Source of the DNA: Alloalcanivorax mobilis
Lineage (GTDB): Bacteria; Pseudomonadota; Gammaproteobacteria; Pseudomonadales; Alcanivoracaceae
Assembly (NCBI RefSeq): GCF_002864685.1
Contig: NZ_NMQZ01000030.1
Span: 1-64,000, forward strand
DNA: 64,000 bases
Reading direction: 5' to 3'
How positions within the stretch are numbered: the first letter of the stretch is position 1; the number at the start of each line of letters is the position of its first letter. Position numbers and translations under genes: made by a program. This document shows, one piece after another, positions 37,183 to 46,787 of the stretch. The notes beneath the pieces are model-generated. The model did no database searches, was not told where the DNA came from, and saw nothing but the letters and a program-made list of their open reading frames with translations.

Positions 37183-38412
37183 ATGCTGAAAAAAAACGCG
37201 CCCGAAAAGCACGGCTTCGACGCCAAGCGGCTAAACCGCCTGGATGCCTTTTTAAAGGAACGGTATCTGGATTCCGGCAAGCTGCCCAATGCCCAGATTC
37301 TGGTCAGCCGCAACGGCGAGATCGTCCATTTCAGCAGCCAGGGGCCGGCGCGCGAAGGCTCGAGCACGCCCATCGATGAGGGCTCGATCTTCCGCATCGC
37401 CAGCATGACCAAGCCGGTCACCTCGGTGGCGTTCATGATGCTGGTGGAAGAGGGCAAGGTGGCCGTCGACACCCCGGTTCATCATGTGCTGCCGGAATTC
37501 AAGGACATCGGCGTTTATAGCGGTGGCGGCGCCGGGGTACCCTTCGTGACCCGCCCCACCTCGGAACCGATGCGCATGCTCGACCTGCTGCGTCACACCT
37601 CGGGGCTGACCTACGGCTTCCAGAACCGCGGCAACGTGGACGCCGCCTATCGCGCCGGCCGCATCGAGGATTGGCACGGCGGCTACGATCTGGACGGCTT
37701 CGTCGGCGAGCTCGGCAAGCTGCCCCTGGAATTCTCCCCTGGAGAGGCGTGGAACTATTCGGTTTCCACCGATGTGCTCGGGGCGGTGGTCCAGCGCGTC
37801 TCCGGCATGCCGCTGGATCGCTATTTCGAAGAGAAGATCTTCGCGCCCCTGAAGATGCACGACACCGGCTTCACGGTGCCGGAAAGCAAAGCCGACCGGC
37901 TCACCGACTGCTACCGCTGGGCCGGCCCCGCCGAAGGGCGCGTGATGCTCGACCGTGCCGAGGACAGCGCCTGGCGGCGCCCGCCCAAATTGCTGTCCGG
38001 CGGTGGCGGCCTGGTGTCCACCGCCCTGGACTACCACCGCTTCTGCCTGATGTGCGCCAATGGCGGCGAACTGGACGGCGCCCGCCTGCTCGGCCGCAAA
38101 ACACTGGAACTGATGACCCTGAACCACCTGCCCGGCCAGTCGGACCTGGCCAGCCTGTCGCAATCCCTGTTCAGCGAAACGCAGAACGCGGGCATTGGCT
38201 TCGGCTTGGGGTTCGCGGTCACCCGGGACGTGGCCAAGGCCATGATTCCCGGCTCGGCGGGCGAATATTACTGGGGCGGCATGTTCTCGACCGCGTTCTT
38301 CATCGACCCGGTGGAAAAACTGCACGCGGTGTTCATGACGCAAACCAGCCCGTCGTGGCTGCATCCGATCCGCCGTGAACTCAAAACCCTGATCTATTCA
38401 TCGCTGGTCTGA
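37183..38412 (+). CDS. Serine hydrolase, class C beta-lactamase/EstB family
   Basis: This 409-residue protein has the SxxK motif SMTK near residue 72 (the nucleophile serine and lysine), the tyrosine motif NYSVSTDVLG near residue 195, and a GGMFST segment near the C-terminus in place of KTG. Relatives are esterases (EstB, LipL-like) acting on short-chain esters rather than true beta-lactamases. No signal peptide is visible, so a cytoplasmic esterase is likely. The start at 37183 follows CAGGATG-like sequence. Confidence 0.85.
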   Translation: MLKKNAPEKHGFDAKRLNRLDAFLKERYLDSGKLPNAQILVSRNGEIVHFSSQGPAREGSSTPIDEGSIFRIASMTKPVTSVAFMMLVEEGKVAVDTPVHHVLPEFKDIGVYSGGGAGVPFVTRPTSEPMRMLDLLRHTSGLTYGFQNRGNVDAAYRAGRIEDWHGGYDLDGFVGELGKLPLEFSPGEAWNYSVSTDVLGAVVQRVSGMPLDRYFEEKIFAPLKMHDTGFTVPESKADRLTDCYRWAGPAEGRVMLDRAEDSAWRRPPKLLSGGGGLVSTALDYHRFCLMCANGGELDGARLLGRKTLELMTLNHLPGQSDLASLSQSLFSETQNAGIGFGLGFAVTRDVAKAMIPGSAGEYYWGGMFSTAFFIDPVEKLHAVFMTQTSPSWLHPIRRELKTLIYSSLV

Positions 38413-38535
38413 CCGGCGCCCTCACCGCGCCCCCTGGCCCGGGCCGCATTGCGCCGCCACCGCCGGGCCAGTATTATTCGGGGTCCACTCGGCAGCTCCG
38501 GCTGCCGTTTTTTGTTTCTGCCAATGTTGGAAGAC

Positions 38536-39717
38536 ATGAGCGATCAGTTCCTGATCCCCACCTACGCCCGTCAACCGGTCAGCTTCGAGCGTGGCGAAGG
38601 TGTGTGGTTGTACGATCCGGCGGGCAAACGCTACCTGGACGCGGTGTCCGGGGTCGGCGTTTGCAATCTAGGCCATGCCCACCCGGCGGTGGTGCGCGCG
38701 CTCGGCGAACAGGCCGCGCGAGTCATGCACACCTCCAACCTGTATCGCATCCCCGGCCAGGAAAAACTGGCGGCCCGGCTGTGCGAAGTGAGCGGCATGG
38801 AGAAGGCGTTCTTCGGCAACTCCGGTGCCGAAGCCAACGAGGCGGCGATCAAGCTGGCGCGTCTGCATGGCCGCCGCCGGGGCGTGGAAAAGCCAGTCAC
38901 CCTGGTGATGAGCGGCAGCTTTCACGGCCGCACCATGGCGACCCTCTCGGCCACCGCCAACCGCAAGGTTCAGGAAGGGTACGCGCCCCTGCTGGAGGGC
39001 TTCCGGCAGCTTCCCTATAACGACCTGCCGGCGGTGGAACAGGCGGTCAGCGATGACGTGGTCGCGATTCTGGTGGAACCGGTGCAGGGCGAAGGCGGCG
39101 TGATCGTGCCGGACGCCGGCTATCTGGCCGGTTTGCGCGCGCTCTGCGACCGCCACGGCTGGCTGCTGATGCTCGACGAAGTGCAAAGCGGCAATGGCCG
39201 CACCGGCAGCTACTTCGCGTGTCTCGCCGAGGGCGTGCGCCCGGACGTGCTGACCACCGCCAAGGGCCTGGGCAACGGCTTTCCCATCGGCGCCTGCCTG
39301 GTCAGCGGCCCGGCCGCCGACCTGTTCGGCCCGGGCAGCCACGGCAGCACCTACGGCGGCAATCCGCTCGGCGCGGCCGCCGCCCTGGCGGTGATGGACA
39401 CGCTCACCGGCGGCGTCATCGACGCGGTCGACGCGCGCGGCGAGGCCCTGCGTGCCGCCCTGCAACAAAAGCTCTCCGACATTGATCTGGTGCGCGGCGT
39501 GCGCGGCCGTGGCCTGATGATTGGCATCCAACTGGACCGTGACTGCGGCGAACTGGTTGGCCGCGCCCGCGAAGCGGGCCTGCTGATCAACGTCACCGCC
39601 GGCTCGGTGGTGCGCCTGCTGCCACCGCTGATTATCAGCGACGATGAAATCCGTTTCCTCGCCGACACCCTTTCGGCGGTGATCCGCGAGTACGCCCGCG
39701 ACCAGGAGGCCGCATGA
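38536..39717 (+). CDS. argD: Acetylornithine/succinyldiaminopimelate aminotransferase
   Basis: This 393-residue PLP enzyme makes N-acetylornithine in arginine synthesis and often also serves lysine synthesis. Conserved are [16 protein letters not shown] near residue 95, [12 protein letters not shown] near residue 215, and the Schiff-base lysine in [14 protein letters not shown] near residue 240. The ATG at 38536 follows GGAAG; another ATG at 38524 is possible. It overlaps argF by 4 nt, forming an argDF operon. Confidence 0.92.
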   Translation: MSDQFLIPTYARQPVSFERGEGVWLYDPAGKRYLDAVSGVGVCNLGHAHPAVVRALGEQAARVMHTSNLYRIPGQEKLAARLCEVSGMEKAFFGNSGAEANEAAIKLARLHGRRRGVEKPVTLVMSGSFHGRTMATLSATANRKVQEGYAPLLEGFRQLPYNDLPAVEQAVSDDVVAILVEPVQGEGGVIVPDAGYLAGLRALCDRHGWLLMLDEVQSGNGRTGSYFACLAEGVRPDVLTTAKGLGNGFPIGACLVSGPAADLFGPGSHGSTYGGNPLGAAAALAVMDTLTGGVIDAVDARGEALRAALQQKLSDIDLVRGVRGRGLMIGIQLDRDCGELVGRAREAGLLINVTAGSVVRLLPPLIISDDEIRFLADTLSAVIREYARDQEAA

Positions 39718-40634
39718 GCCACACCAGCACCCGCCATTTTCTGACCTTGCTCGACCTGTCCCCGAAGGAGCTTGGTTATTTGATTCAGCGCGCGGTGGAA
39801 TTGAAAACCATGCAGCACACCGGCCAGTTCCATGAGCCGCTGCGTGGCCAGACGCTGGGCATGATTTTCGAAAAGTCCTCCACCCGCACCCGGGTCTCGT
39901 TCGAAGTGGCGATGACCCAGTTTGGTGGCGCTAGCATTTTTCTCTCCACCCGCGACACCCAGTTGGGTCGCGGCGAGCCGGTGGAAGACTCCGCCCGGGT
40001 GCTCTCGCGCATGGTCGACGCGGTGATGATCCGCACCTTCGACCACGCCGTGGTCGAAGCCTTCGCCCAGTACTCCCGGGTGCCGGTGATCAACGCCCTC
40101 ACCGATCAGTTCCACCCCTGCCAGCTGCTCGCCGACATGCAGACCTTCGTCGAGCATCGTGGCAGCATCCAGGGCCGCAAAGTGGCCTGGGTAGGCGACG
40201 GCAACAACATGTGCGCCAGCTACATCAACGCTGCCCGCCAGTTTGATTTCGAGCTGCTGATCGCCTGCCCGGACGGCTTCGAGCCGCCCGCCGATCTGGT
40301 CGCCGGCGACAGCGACCGGGTCACCCTGGTGCGCGACCCCCGCGCCGCCGTGGAAGGCGCCCACCTGGTGGTCACCGACGTCTGGGCCTCGATGGGGCAA
40401 GAGGAAGAGCAAGCGGAGAGAATTCGCAAGTTCACCGACTATCAGGTCAACCCGGCCCTGATGGACCTGGCCGACCCCGAGGCCCTGTTCATGCACTGCC
40501 TGCCCGCGCACCGCGGCGAGGAAGTCAGCACCGAAATGATGGACGACCCCAGATCGGTGGTCTGGGACGAAGCCGAAAACCGCCTGCACGCCCAGAAAGC
40601 GCTGCTCGAGTTTTTGCTCGCCGGGCAGCATTGA
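39714..40634 (+). CDS. argF: Ornithine carbamoyltransferase
   Basis: This 306-residue enzyme makes citrulline from ornithine and carbamoyl phosphate. The carbamoyl phosphate loop [10 protein letters not shown] is near residue 54, HPCQLLAD near residue 135, and the ornithine motif HCLPAHRG near residue 260. It is translationally coupled to argD. Citrulline then feeds argG elsewhere in the window. Confidence 0.96.
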   Translation: MSHTSTRHFLTLLDLSPKELGYLIQRAVELKTMQHTGQFHEPLRGQTLGMIFEKSSTRTRVSFEVAMTQFGGASIFLSTRDTQLGRGEPVEDSARVLSRMVDAVMIRTFDHAVVEAFAQYSRVPVINALTDQFHPCQLLADMQTFVEHRGSIQGRKVAWVGDGNNMCASYINAARQFDFELLIACPDGFEPPADLVAGDSDRVTLVRDPRAAVEGAHLVVTDVWASMGQEEEQAERIRKFTDYQVNPALMDLADPEALFMHCLPAHRGEEVSTEMMDDPRSVVWDEAENRLHAQKALLEFLLAGQH

Positions 40635-40686
40635 AGCCGGGGGAACGGATGCCGTGCCTGCAGGAAGGCTGAACTCCGTAGGCAGC

Positions 40687-40831
40687 GGCTGCAAGCTCCA
40701 AGCTTCAAGCTCCAAACTTCAGCCCGGGTTTAAGCTTGTAGCTTGCAGCTTGTCGCCCTTGTCAACGAAGCACGGCGTCCCCGCGCTGCACGGCCTAACC
40801 TGTTCCCTTCAACCTGTTGCCTGTTCCTGCG
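40687..40831. repeat. Heptamer arrays, GCAAGCTT type plus CCTGTTC type
   Basis: GGCTGCAAGCTCCAAGCTTC and following words (40687-40720) are inverse to TAAGCTTGTAGCTTGCAGC (40731-40757). A separate array of CCTGTTC/CCCTTCA/CCTGTTG words spans 40798-40828 and runs into the diguanylate cyclase gene. That gene's final residues QEQATG and its TGA are made of array words. It fills the convergent argF-cyclase gap. Confidence 0.85.
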
Positions 40832-41933
40832 CCAGACAAACCCGATTACGCCCACCGGATTTGGCCAGGTACAACGCCCGGTCGGCGCGGGCGATCAGTT
40901 GGTCGATGGTTTCGGCGCGCCGGTATTCGGCGACGCCGATGGAGAGGCTGACCGAAGGCGGGCCGTTGTCGGCGGCGAAACCGTGGGCCGCCCAGCTCTC
41001 GCGAAGCCGCTCGGCGACCCGTTGAGCGCCCTCGAGATGGCTTTGCGGCAGCACCAGAATGAATTCCTCGCCGCCCAGCCGCGCCAGATAATCCCCCTCA
41101 CGCAGGCCGCCCAAGGTGTGCGCGGCGAACTGTCTCAGCACCCGGTCGCCGCAATCATGCCCGTAGGCGTCGTTGATGCGCTTGAAGTAATCCAGGTCCA
41201 CGTAACAGACCGAAAACGGATAATCGCGGCTGTCCGCCAGCGCTTTCTGTCGGTCCAGCACTTCCATGATATGGCGGCGGTTAAACAGGCTGGTCAGATC
41301 ATCGCGGATCGCCAGGCTGCGCACCTGCTCCAGGGCGTCGGCGAGGGCGTGGTTTTTCACCGCCAGGCTGCGGCGCAGGCCGTTCACGCCGCTGCCGGTC
41401 ACCACGAAACTGAACCCCACCAGCGTGAACACCAGCCACTGCAACACCTCCAGGGTCACGTTGAGACGCACCCCATGATTGGCAATGGCCAGCGCCAATA
41501 TCAGCGCGTAACCGCCGCTGGCGAACACCGCCACCACGATCAACGCGCGAATACCCAGCCGGAACGACACCAGCAGCATCAATGGATAAAACAGCATCAT
41601 CGCGCCAATCCGGCCGCCTTCCATCGGGTAAGCGGTCGCCAACAGCACCGCCACCAGCCCCAGCGACATTGGCTTGGACAAACTCGGCTCACGCCAGCGC
41701 AACGTCACGCCAAGCTCGATCAGCACCGTGTAGAGAGCGGCCAGCACCACCAGCCCTGCCAGCAAAGACCGATAATACAGCGTTGATGCATTCAACAAGC
41801 CCAGCTCTTGGAAAATCACCAACAAGCTTGCCTGCAACAGCGACAGCGCCAGCACCGCGCGGGCGTGCCGGCGCAGCAGCCGGTGTTCACTGACCGCCAG
41901 CCGGCGCGCTTGTTGCCATTCGTCGGCGATCAC
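40809..41933 (-). CDS. Membrane diguanylate cyclase with intact I-site
   Basis: This 374-residue protein has about six hydrophobic N-terminal segments (residues 20-185) and a C-terminal GGDEF domain with signature ARLGGEEF near residue 285. The preceding REGD is spaced five residues before GGEEF, so the product-inhibition RxxD I-site is present. It makes cyclic di-GMP and should be feedback-inhibited. Its gene overlaps the next paralogue by 4 nt. The last residues come from a heptamer array. Confidence 0.9.
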   Translation of the reverse strand: MIADEWQQARRLAVSEHRLLRRHARAVLALSLLQASLLVIFQELGLLNASTLYYRSLLAGLVVLAALYTVLIELGVTLRWREPSLSKPMSLGLVAVLLATAYPMEGGRIGAMMLFYPLMLLVSFRLGIRALIVVAVFASGGYALILALAIANHGVRLNVTLEVLQWLVFTLVGFSFVVTGSGVNGLRRSLAVKNHALADALEQVRSLAIRDDLTSLFNRRHIMEVLDRQKALADSRDYPFSVCYVDLDYFKRINDAYGHDCGDRVLRQFAAHTLGGLREGDYLARLGGEEFILVLPQSHLEGAQRVAERLRESWAAHGFAADNGPPSVSLSIGVAEYRRAETIDQLIARADRALYLAKSGGRNRVCLAQEQATG

Positions 41934-43030
41934 GGCGGCGCCGCCACGATGCGATCCCGCCCCGCCGCCTTGGCTTCGTAGAGCAATCGGTCGGCGCGCA
42001 CCAGCACCGCGTCCGGGCCCTCGTCGGCGCCCACCACGGTGAGCCCGGCCGACGCGGTCACCTCCAGCGCCGGCGCGGCCATAAAGCGCTGCGCGCGCAA
42101 TGCGTCCATCAGGCCCGCCACGGTGGCGCGGGCCTCCGACAGATCGTTGACCGGCATAATCAGCAGAAACTCCTCGCCGCCCAGCCGCGCGGCCACATCC
42201 CGTTCGCTCAGATAACGGCGCGTCAGTTCAGCAAAGCGCACCAGAACCCGGTCGCCGAACAGATGGCCATGGCGGTCGTTGATGCGTTTGAAATGGTCCA
42301 GATCAACGAACGCCACCCCCAGGGTGAACGCGCCCCGGCGCGCCTGGCCACAGGTTTTGGCCAGCAGTTCCATGGCGTGGCGGCGGCCATAGAGCCCGGT
42401 GAGCTCATCACGTACCGCCAGGTTACGAATCCTCTCCAACAACTCGGTGAGCTGCTCATTGCGCTCGCCAAGCCGCAGGCGAATGGCGCCGATCTCCCCG
42501 GCCAGAACCACCATGGCGCCGGTGACCACCGCGAACAACAGCCATTGCGACCACTCCAGGCGCGCATCGAACAGACCGGTGTGAGTGGCATGCAGACCGG
42601 CCAGCACCAGCGCGTAACCGCCTACCGCCACGGTGCCCATGCGGATCACCTGAATCTGGCGAATGCGGAACACGCCCTGTTGAAGAATGGCGAAGAAGAA
42701 GCCCATCACGCACAGCCGGCCCTGCTCCAAAAACACCGTGGAGGCCAGCAACGCCAGCGTGGACCAGAGCATCAGCGGCTCCGTCATGGCCGGATCACGC
42801 AGGCGCCGATTGCCGCCCAATCGGACAAACAGCAAGAAAGCCGCGTGGCCACACCAGATCAACGCGAACAGCGGGTAAAAAACATCCTTGTCGCCGCGAA
42901 AGAAACCCCACTGCAGGACCAGCCAGCACACCAAAGTGTGGGCGGTCCCGCCGGCCAGCAAAGCAAACGCCAGCCGACTCAGACGCCGCGCCTGACGGCG
43001 ATCCAGCGTCAGCGAAAGCCATCCTTGCAT
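41930..43030 (-). CDS. Membrane diguanylate cyclase without I-site
   Basis: This 366-residue paralogue of the next gene has a similar multi-pass N-terminus and the GGDEF signature AARLGGEEFLLIMP near residue 280. The I-site position reads SERD, losing the arginine of RxxD, so product inhibition may be weaker. Tandem cyclases with a 4-nt overlap are likely a local duplication. The promoter region upstream holds two inverted repeats. Confidence 0.9.
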   Translation of the reverse strand: MQGWLSLTLDRRQARRLSRLAFALLAGGTAHTLVCWLVLQWGFFRGDKDVFYPLFALIWCGHAAFLLFVRLGGNRRLRDPAMTEPLMLWSTLALLASTVFLEQGRLCVMGFFFAILQQGVFRIRQIQVIRMGTVAVGGYALVLAGLHATHTGLFDARLEWSQWLLFAVVTGAMVVLAGEIGAIRLRLGERNEQLTELLERIRNLAVRDELTGLYGRRHAMELLAKTCGQARRGAFTLGVAFVDLDHFKRINDRHGHLFGDRVLVRFAELTRRYLSERDVAARLGGEEFLLIMPVNDLSEARATVAGLMDALRAQRFMAAPALEVTASAGLTVVGADEGPDAVLVRADRLLYEAKAAGRDRIVAAPP

Positions 43031-43281
43031 AAGGTTACTCTCAGGGCCGGTTCAAAATCGCGCTCACGTCCCCCACGCGAACGTCGATGCCGACCGCCCT
43101 TTGGTAATGTTATGGCTATTGCGCTGCAAAGCGGCGACGGCGGACGACCGGTCGTCGCTGAGATAATAATCAAAAATGTGCTTCAATTCACACTTTTGCC
43201 TGAATCGGCACGCCCAGCCCCCCGCTGCAAGCTGCAAACTGACTGTGCTGGAAGAAGCGCCGTGCCGTGGGCAAGGTGCTA
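43031..43281. promoter_or_regulatory. Promoter region of the tandem cyclases
   Basis: No gene is seen. Two symmetrical motifs stand out: a perfect 14-nt palindrome GACGACCGGTCGTC (43143-43156), and AAAAATGTG (43172-43180) opposite CACACTTTT (43189-43197), in an AT-rich patch that suits a promoter or operator. They are candidates for a regulator site. Heptamer repeats begin immediately after. Confidence 0.4.
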
Positions 43282-43514
43282 GTTGAAAGTTAAAAGTGAA
43301 AAGTGAAAACGCGGGCGGGGCCCACAAGACGGCAAGGCCGTGCCCGCGCTTCAGGGAGTTCAAACCCGCGTTGATCTTCCAAGGCCGTAGGCCGTGGGAA
43401 GGCGTTTCGGCTACGACCTTTTAACTTTTAGCCTTTAACTTTCAACGGGCTCTTGACCGGCACGGCCCCTCCGCCACGATGCCCTGGCTTGCAGCTTGCA
43501 GCTTGAAGCTTCAA
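43282..43514. repeat. Heptamer element, TTAAAAG type, homologous to 896-1098
   Basis: The left arm 43282-43312 (GTTGAAAG, TTAAAAG, TGAAAAG, TGAAAACGCGG) and right arm 43417-43446 (CCTTTTAACTTTTAGCC, CTTTCAAC) flank a core also found at 896-1064: CGCGGG-GGGGCC, AGGCCGTGCCCGCG and CGACCTTTT are shared. The array at 43486-43514 (GGCTTGCAGCTTGCAGC, then TTGAAGC) runs into glpK, whose TGA stop lies inside the word. Confidence 0.88.
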
Positions 43515-44992
43515 TCCGAACAAACCCGCTTCACCGCCGCCCGCCAGCCCTGATAACGGCGCTCGCGCTCGCTTTCCTGCAACGCCGGTTCGAAAGCCCG
43601 TTCACACAACCACTGGCCGGCGATGTCGTCCAGGCTCTGGTACAGGCCACAGCCGAGCCCGGCCAGATACGCCGCGCCCAGGGCGGTGGTTTCGGTGACG
43701 CCGGGGCGGTCCACGCGCACGCCCAGCACATCCGCCAGGGTCTGGCTGAGCCAGTTGTTGACCACCATGCCGCCGTCCACCCGCAACGTGGTCGGCCGTT
43801 GCTGGCAGTCCGCCGCCATCGCTTCCAGCAGATCACGGGATTGGTAACACACCGCTTCCAAACCGGCGGTGACCACCTCGGCGATGCCGGTGTCGCGGGT
43901 CAGCCCGAGCAGCGCACCGCGCGCGTTCGGGTCCCACCAGGGCGCGCCCAGCCCGGTGAAGGCGGGCACCAGATACACGCCCCCGGCGGAACCCACGCGC
44001 CGCGCCAGGGCCTCGGTTTCGCTGGCGTGGGAAATCAGATTGAGGCCATCGCGCAACCATTGAATGGCGGCGCCAGCGACGAAAATCGAACCCTCCAGCG
44101 CGTAGGTGGTGACGCCGTTCAGGCGATAGGCCACGGTGGTCAGCAGCCGATTCTCGGACACCACCGCCTCGCCGGTATTGATGATCATGAAACACCCGGT
44201 GCCGTAGGTGCTTTTCACCATCCCTGGCTGGAAACAGGCCTGGCCCACCAGCGCCGCCTGCTGATCGCCGGCGATGCCACACACCGGCACCGCCGCGCCC
44301 AGCAGCTCCGGCGCGCTGGCGCCGAAGCGCCCGGCGCTGTCGCGCACCTCCGGCAACAGCGATTCAGGAATGTCGAACAGCGTCAGCAGCTCCGCGTCCC
44401 ATTGCTGGCTGTGGATATTGAACAACAGCGTGCGCGAGGCGTTGGTGGCGTCGGTGGCGTGCACCCGGCCCTGGGTAAGCTTCCACAGCAGCCAGCAATC
44501 GATGGTGCCGAACGCCAGTTCACCAGCGTCGGCGCGGGCCCGCGCGCCGTCCACGTGATCCAGCAGCCAGGCCAGTTTGGTGGCGGAAAAATAAGGGTCC
44601 AGCAGCAGGCCGGTGCGCTCGCGCACGCGCTCCTCGTGGCCGTCCTCTTTCAGGCGCCGGCACAGTTCGGCGGTGCGACGGTCTTGCCAGACAATCGCCC
44701 GGGCCAGTGGTTCACCGGTGCGGCGGTCCCACAGCACCGTGGTTTCGCGCTGATTGGTAATGCCGATCGCCGCCAGTTGGTCGGCCTCCACATGGGCGTT
44801 GCGCAGCGCCTGGCGGCACACCGCCAGGGTGTCGTTCCAGATCTCCGAGGCATCGTGTTCCACCCAGCCATCGGCGGGAAAATGCTGACGGAATTCCTTC
44901 TGGGCCTGGCCCTGAGCCACCCCCGCCTGGTCGAACACAATGGCGCGGGAACTGGTGGTGCCCTGGTCGATGGCAAGAATGTAGGACGGCAT
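43511..44992 (-). CDS. glpK: Glycerol kinase
   Basis: This 493-residue FGGY-family kinase phosphorylates glycerol to glycerol 3-phosphate. [13 protein letters not shown] at residues 8-20 binds phosphate, and [12 protein letters not shown] with [12 protein letters not shown] is typical of GlpK. Its start is [11 protein letters not shown]; the open frame upstream of it is made of repeat words. No glpF or glpD is adjacent. The stop codon sits inside a heptamer array. Confidence 0.94.
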   Translation of the reverse strand: MPSYILAIDQGTTSSRAIVFDQAGVAQGQAQKEFRQHFPADGWVEHDASEIWNDTLAVCRQALRNAHVEADQLAAIGITNQRETTVLWDRRTGEPLARAIVWQDRRTAELCRRLKEDGHEERVRERTGLLLDPYFSATKLAWLLDHVDGARARADAGELAFGTIDCWLLWKLTQGRVHATDATNASRTLLFNIHSQQWDAELLTLFDIPESLLPEVRDSAGRFGASAPELLGAAVPVCGIAGDQQAALVGQACFQPGMVKSTYGTGCFMIINTGEAVVSENRLLTTVAYRLNGVTTYALEGSIFVAGAAIQWLRDGLNLISHASETEALARRVGSAGGVYLVPAFTGLGAPWWDPNARGALLGLTRDTGIAEVVTAGLEAVCYQSRDLLEAMAADCQQRPTTLRVDGGMVVNNWLSQTLADVLGVRVDRPGVTETTALGAAYLAGLGCGLYQSLDDIAGQWLCERAFEPALQESERERRYQGWRAAVKRVCSD

Positions 44993-45009
44993 AAGAAACA
45001 CCAAATACA

Positions 45010-45118
45010 GTTGAGAGTTGACAATGGACAGTTGACAGCGGGCCCTCGAAGCAGTGGACAGAACGGCTTTCAAGCCGGCCCTCTTTTTGCTGTCAACTGT
45101 CCACTATCAACTGTCAAC
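45010..45118. repeat. Inverted heptamer arrays, TTGACAG type, mirrored irregular word
   Basis: The left arm (45010-45038) is GTTGAGA, GTTGACA, ATGGACA, GTTGACAG. The right arm (45090-45118) is CTGTCAA, CTGTCCA, CTATCAA, CTGTCAAC. The irregular CCA-containing word occupies the matching mirrored place in both. The core holds CGGCTTTCAAGCCG and a TTTTT run. The arm provides the last codons KVDS and the TGA of the histidine kinase. Confidence 0.9.
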
Positions 45119-46741
45119 TTTATATTTTCTTTCCCGCCCCAACACATGCGACTGGCGTTGTTCGCGGGGCAGAATGACACGAAACCGCGCGCCGCCCCAA
45201 TCGCTCTGTTCGACGCGGATTTCGCCGCCGTGCCAATCGACAATACGCTTGACGATGGACAAGCCCAAACCGTATCCGCCGCTGGCGCGGTGCCGGCTTT
45301 TATCGAGGCGCGCGAAGGGTTTGAATACCCGCTCGCGATGGTGCTCGGCGATGCCCGGGCCGTCGTCGTCCACGTCCAGCACCAACCGCCCCTGGTCTTC
45401 ACTGATCGTCATGCGCACCCGGCCCTTGGCGTAGCGCAACGCATTGGTGACCAGGTTCTGAAGCACTCGGTGCAGGTAACGCGGGTCTCCCTCCAGAGTA
45501 GCGCCACGGTCGCCGCGCGCATCGATCACGATGTCGCCGCGGATCGTCTCCAGCTCGCCAATCAGCTGTTCGCACACTTCGTACAGATAAACGTCCTGGA
45601 AATCGATATTCGGCGTGCCCTCTTCCAGGCGCGCATAGGTCAGGATCTCGTCGATCAGATGGTCGAGCTGCTCGATGTCGCGATCCAGATCATTGAGTTT
45701 GCCGCGCCGTTCGTCGGCGGATTCGCAGTCGGCGAGCATTTCCAGGCCAAAGCGCAGGCGCGCCACCGGCGTGCGTAATTCATGGGACACCGCCCGGGTC
45801 ATTTCACGCTGGGCTTCGATCAACCGGCGGATGTGCGCGGTCATGCCATTGAACGCGGCGCCCACCTGGCCAATCGGGTCACTGCCCGGGATGTCCGCGT
45901 GGGCGCTGAGATCACCGCTGCCAAGCCGGTTCACGGCATGGTCAAGACGGCGCAAACGCCGTTGCAGAGGGCGCACCTGCATATAGGTGGCCAGCGCCAC
46001 CAGCACCAACGCGGCGACGCCGGCAATGGCCAGTAATTGCCAGGGAAACTGATCGAACAGGTGCAACGGCCCCATCACCAGCACCCGGCCGCTGTCGCCC
46101 ATCGGCACGTACAGCAACACACTGGCGTCGCGGCGGGTGCTGTCGGTGAGGGTAAACACCATCTCCTGACGCTCCAGCCGCTGGCGCTGATCCAGATCGA
46201 GCATCAGTTGCCCGGCGCCGACCAGATCCAGAGGAAAACCGAACTCCTGCTTAAGCCGCTCGAGTGCGCGCTCCTGCTGCGCCGCCGGTCGGCGCGACAA
46301 ATACTCCAGCACCAGCGCTCCGGTGGCGCGCGCCTGCTGTTCCGAGAGCCGCGTCACCCGGGTGCTCAGATACAGCGGTTGGCCCTGCACGGCATAGAGC
46401 ACCTGGGTGGCGCCGCTGTCATTGGCCGGGCGCATCACCACCCGCCCCTCGTCCAGGTGCAGTTTTTCCCGGTAAGAGAGTTTCAGTGCGTCTTTATCGA
46501 GCAGTTCCACGGCGGCGCCCATCATGCGGCTGAGCAGCCGGGTCCAGGCGTCCCGGTCGGCGGCACTGGCGCGGTCCTGGTAGCCTTCCGCCAACAGATA
46601 GAAAGTGCCGCGGGCCATGCGCTCGCGGTAAAGCTGGGAACGGTAGTCGTTGACCAGTTCAACGCCGGCATAGGTGAGCGCGCCGATCACCAGCAAGGCC
46701 ACCAGAATGCCGCCGTAAATGCGGATGAAGATGCTGTTCAC
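45107..46741 (-). CDS. Sensor histidine kinase, RstB-like
   Basis: This 544-residue sensor has a membrane segment at residues 5-25, a periplasmic domain to about 225, a second membrane segment and a HAMP domain. The H-box AVSHELRTPVARLRF has the phosphorylated histidine. The ATP-binding domain has LQNLVTNALRYA (N box), DDDGPGI (G1) and GGYGLGLSI (G2). The start is a GTG after GGAGAGG. The response regulator lies 46 nt upstream. Its last four residues and stop are in a heptamer array. Confidence 0.9.
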   Translation of the reverse strand: MNSIFIRIYGGILVALLVIGALTYAGVELVNDYRSQLYRERMARGTFYLLAEGYQDRASAADRDAWTRLLSRMMGAAVELLDKDALKLSYREKLHLDEGRVVMRPANDSGATQVLYAVQGQPLYLSTRVTRLSEQQARATGALVLEYLSRRPAAQQERALERLKQEFGFPLDLVGAGQLMLDLDQRQRLERQEMVFTLTDSTRRDASVLLYVPMGDSGRVLVMGPLHLFDQFPWQLLAIAGVAALVLVALATYMQVRPLQRRLRRLDHAVNRLGSGDLSAHADIPGSDPIGQVGAAFNGMTAHIRRLIEAQREMTRAVSHELRTPVARLRFGLEMLADCESADERRGKLNDLDRDIEQLDHLIDEILTYARLEEGTPNIDFQDVYLYEVCEQLIGELETIRGDIVIDARGDRGATLEGDPRYLHRVLQNLVTNALRYAKGRVRMTISEDQGRLVLDVDDDGPGIAEHHRERVFKPFARLDKSRHRASGGYGLGLSIVKRIVDWHGGEIRVEQSDWGGARFRVILPREQRQSHVLGRERKYKVDS

Positions 46742-46787
46742 GTGACCTCTCCGGCCGGCGCCGTCCGGGCCTGAGCGGCGGCCGCCA

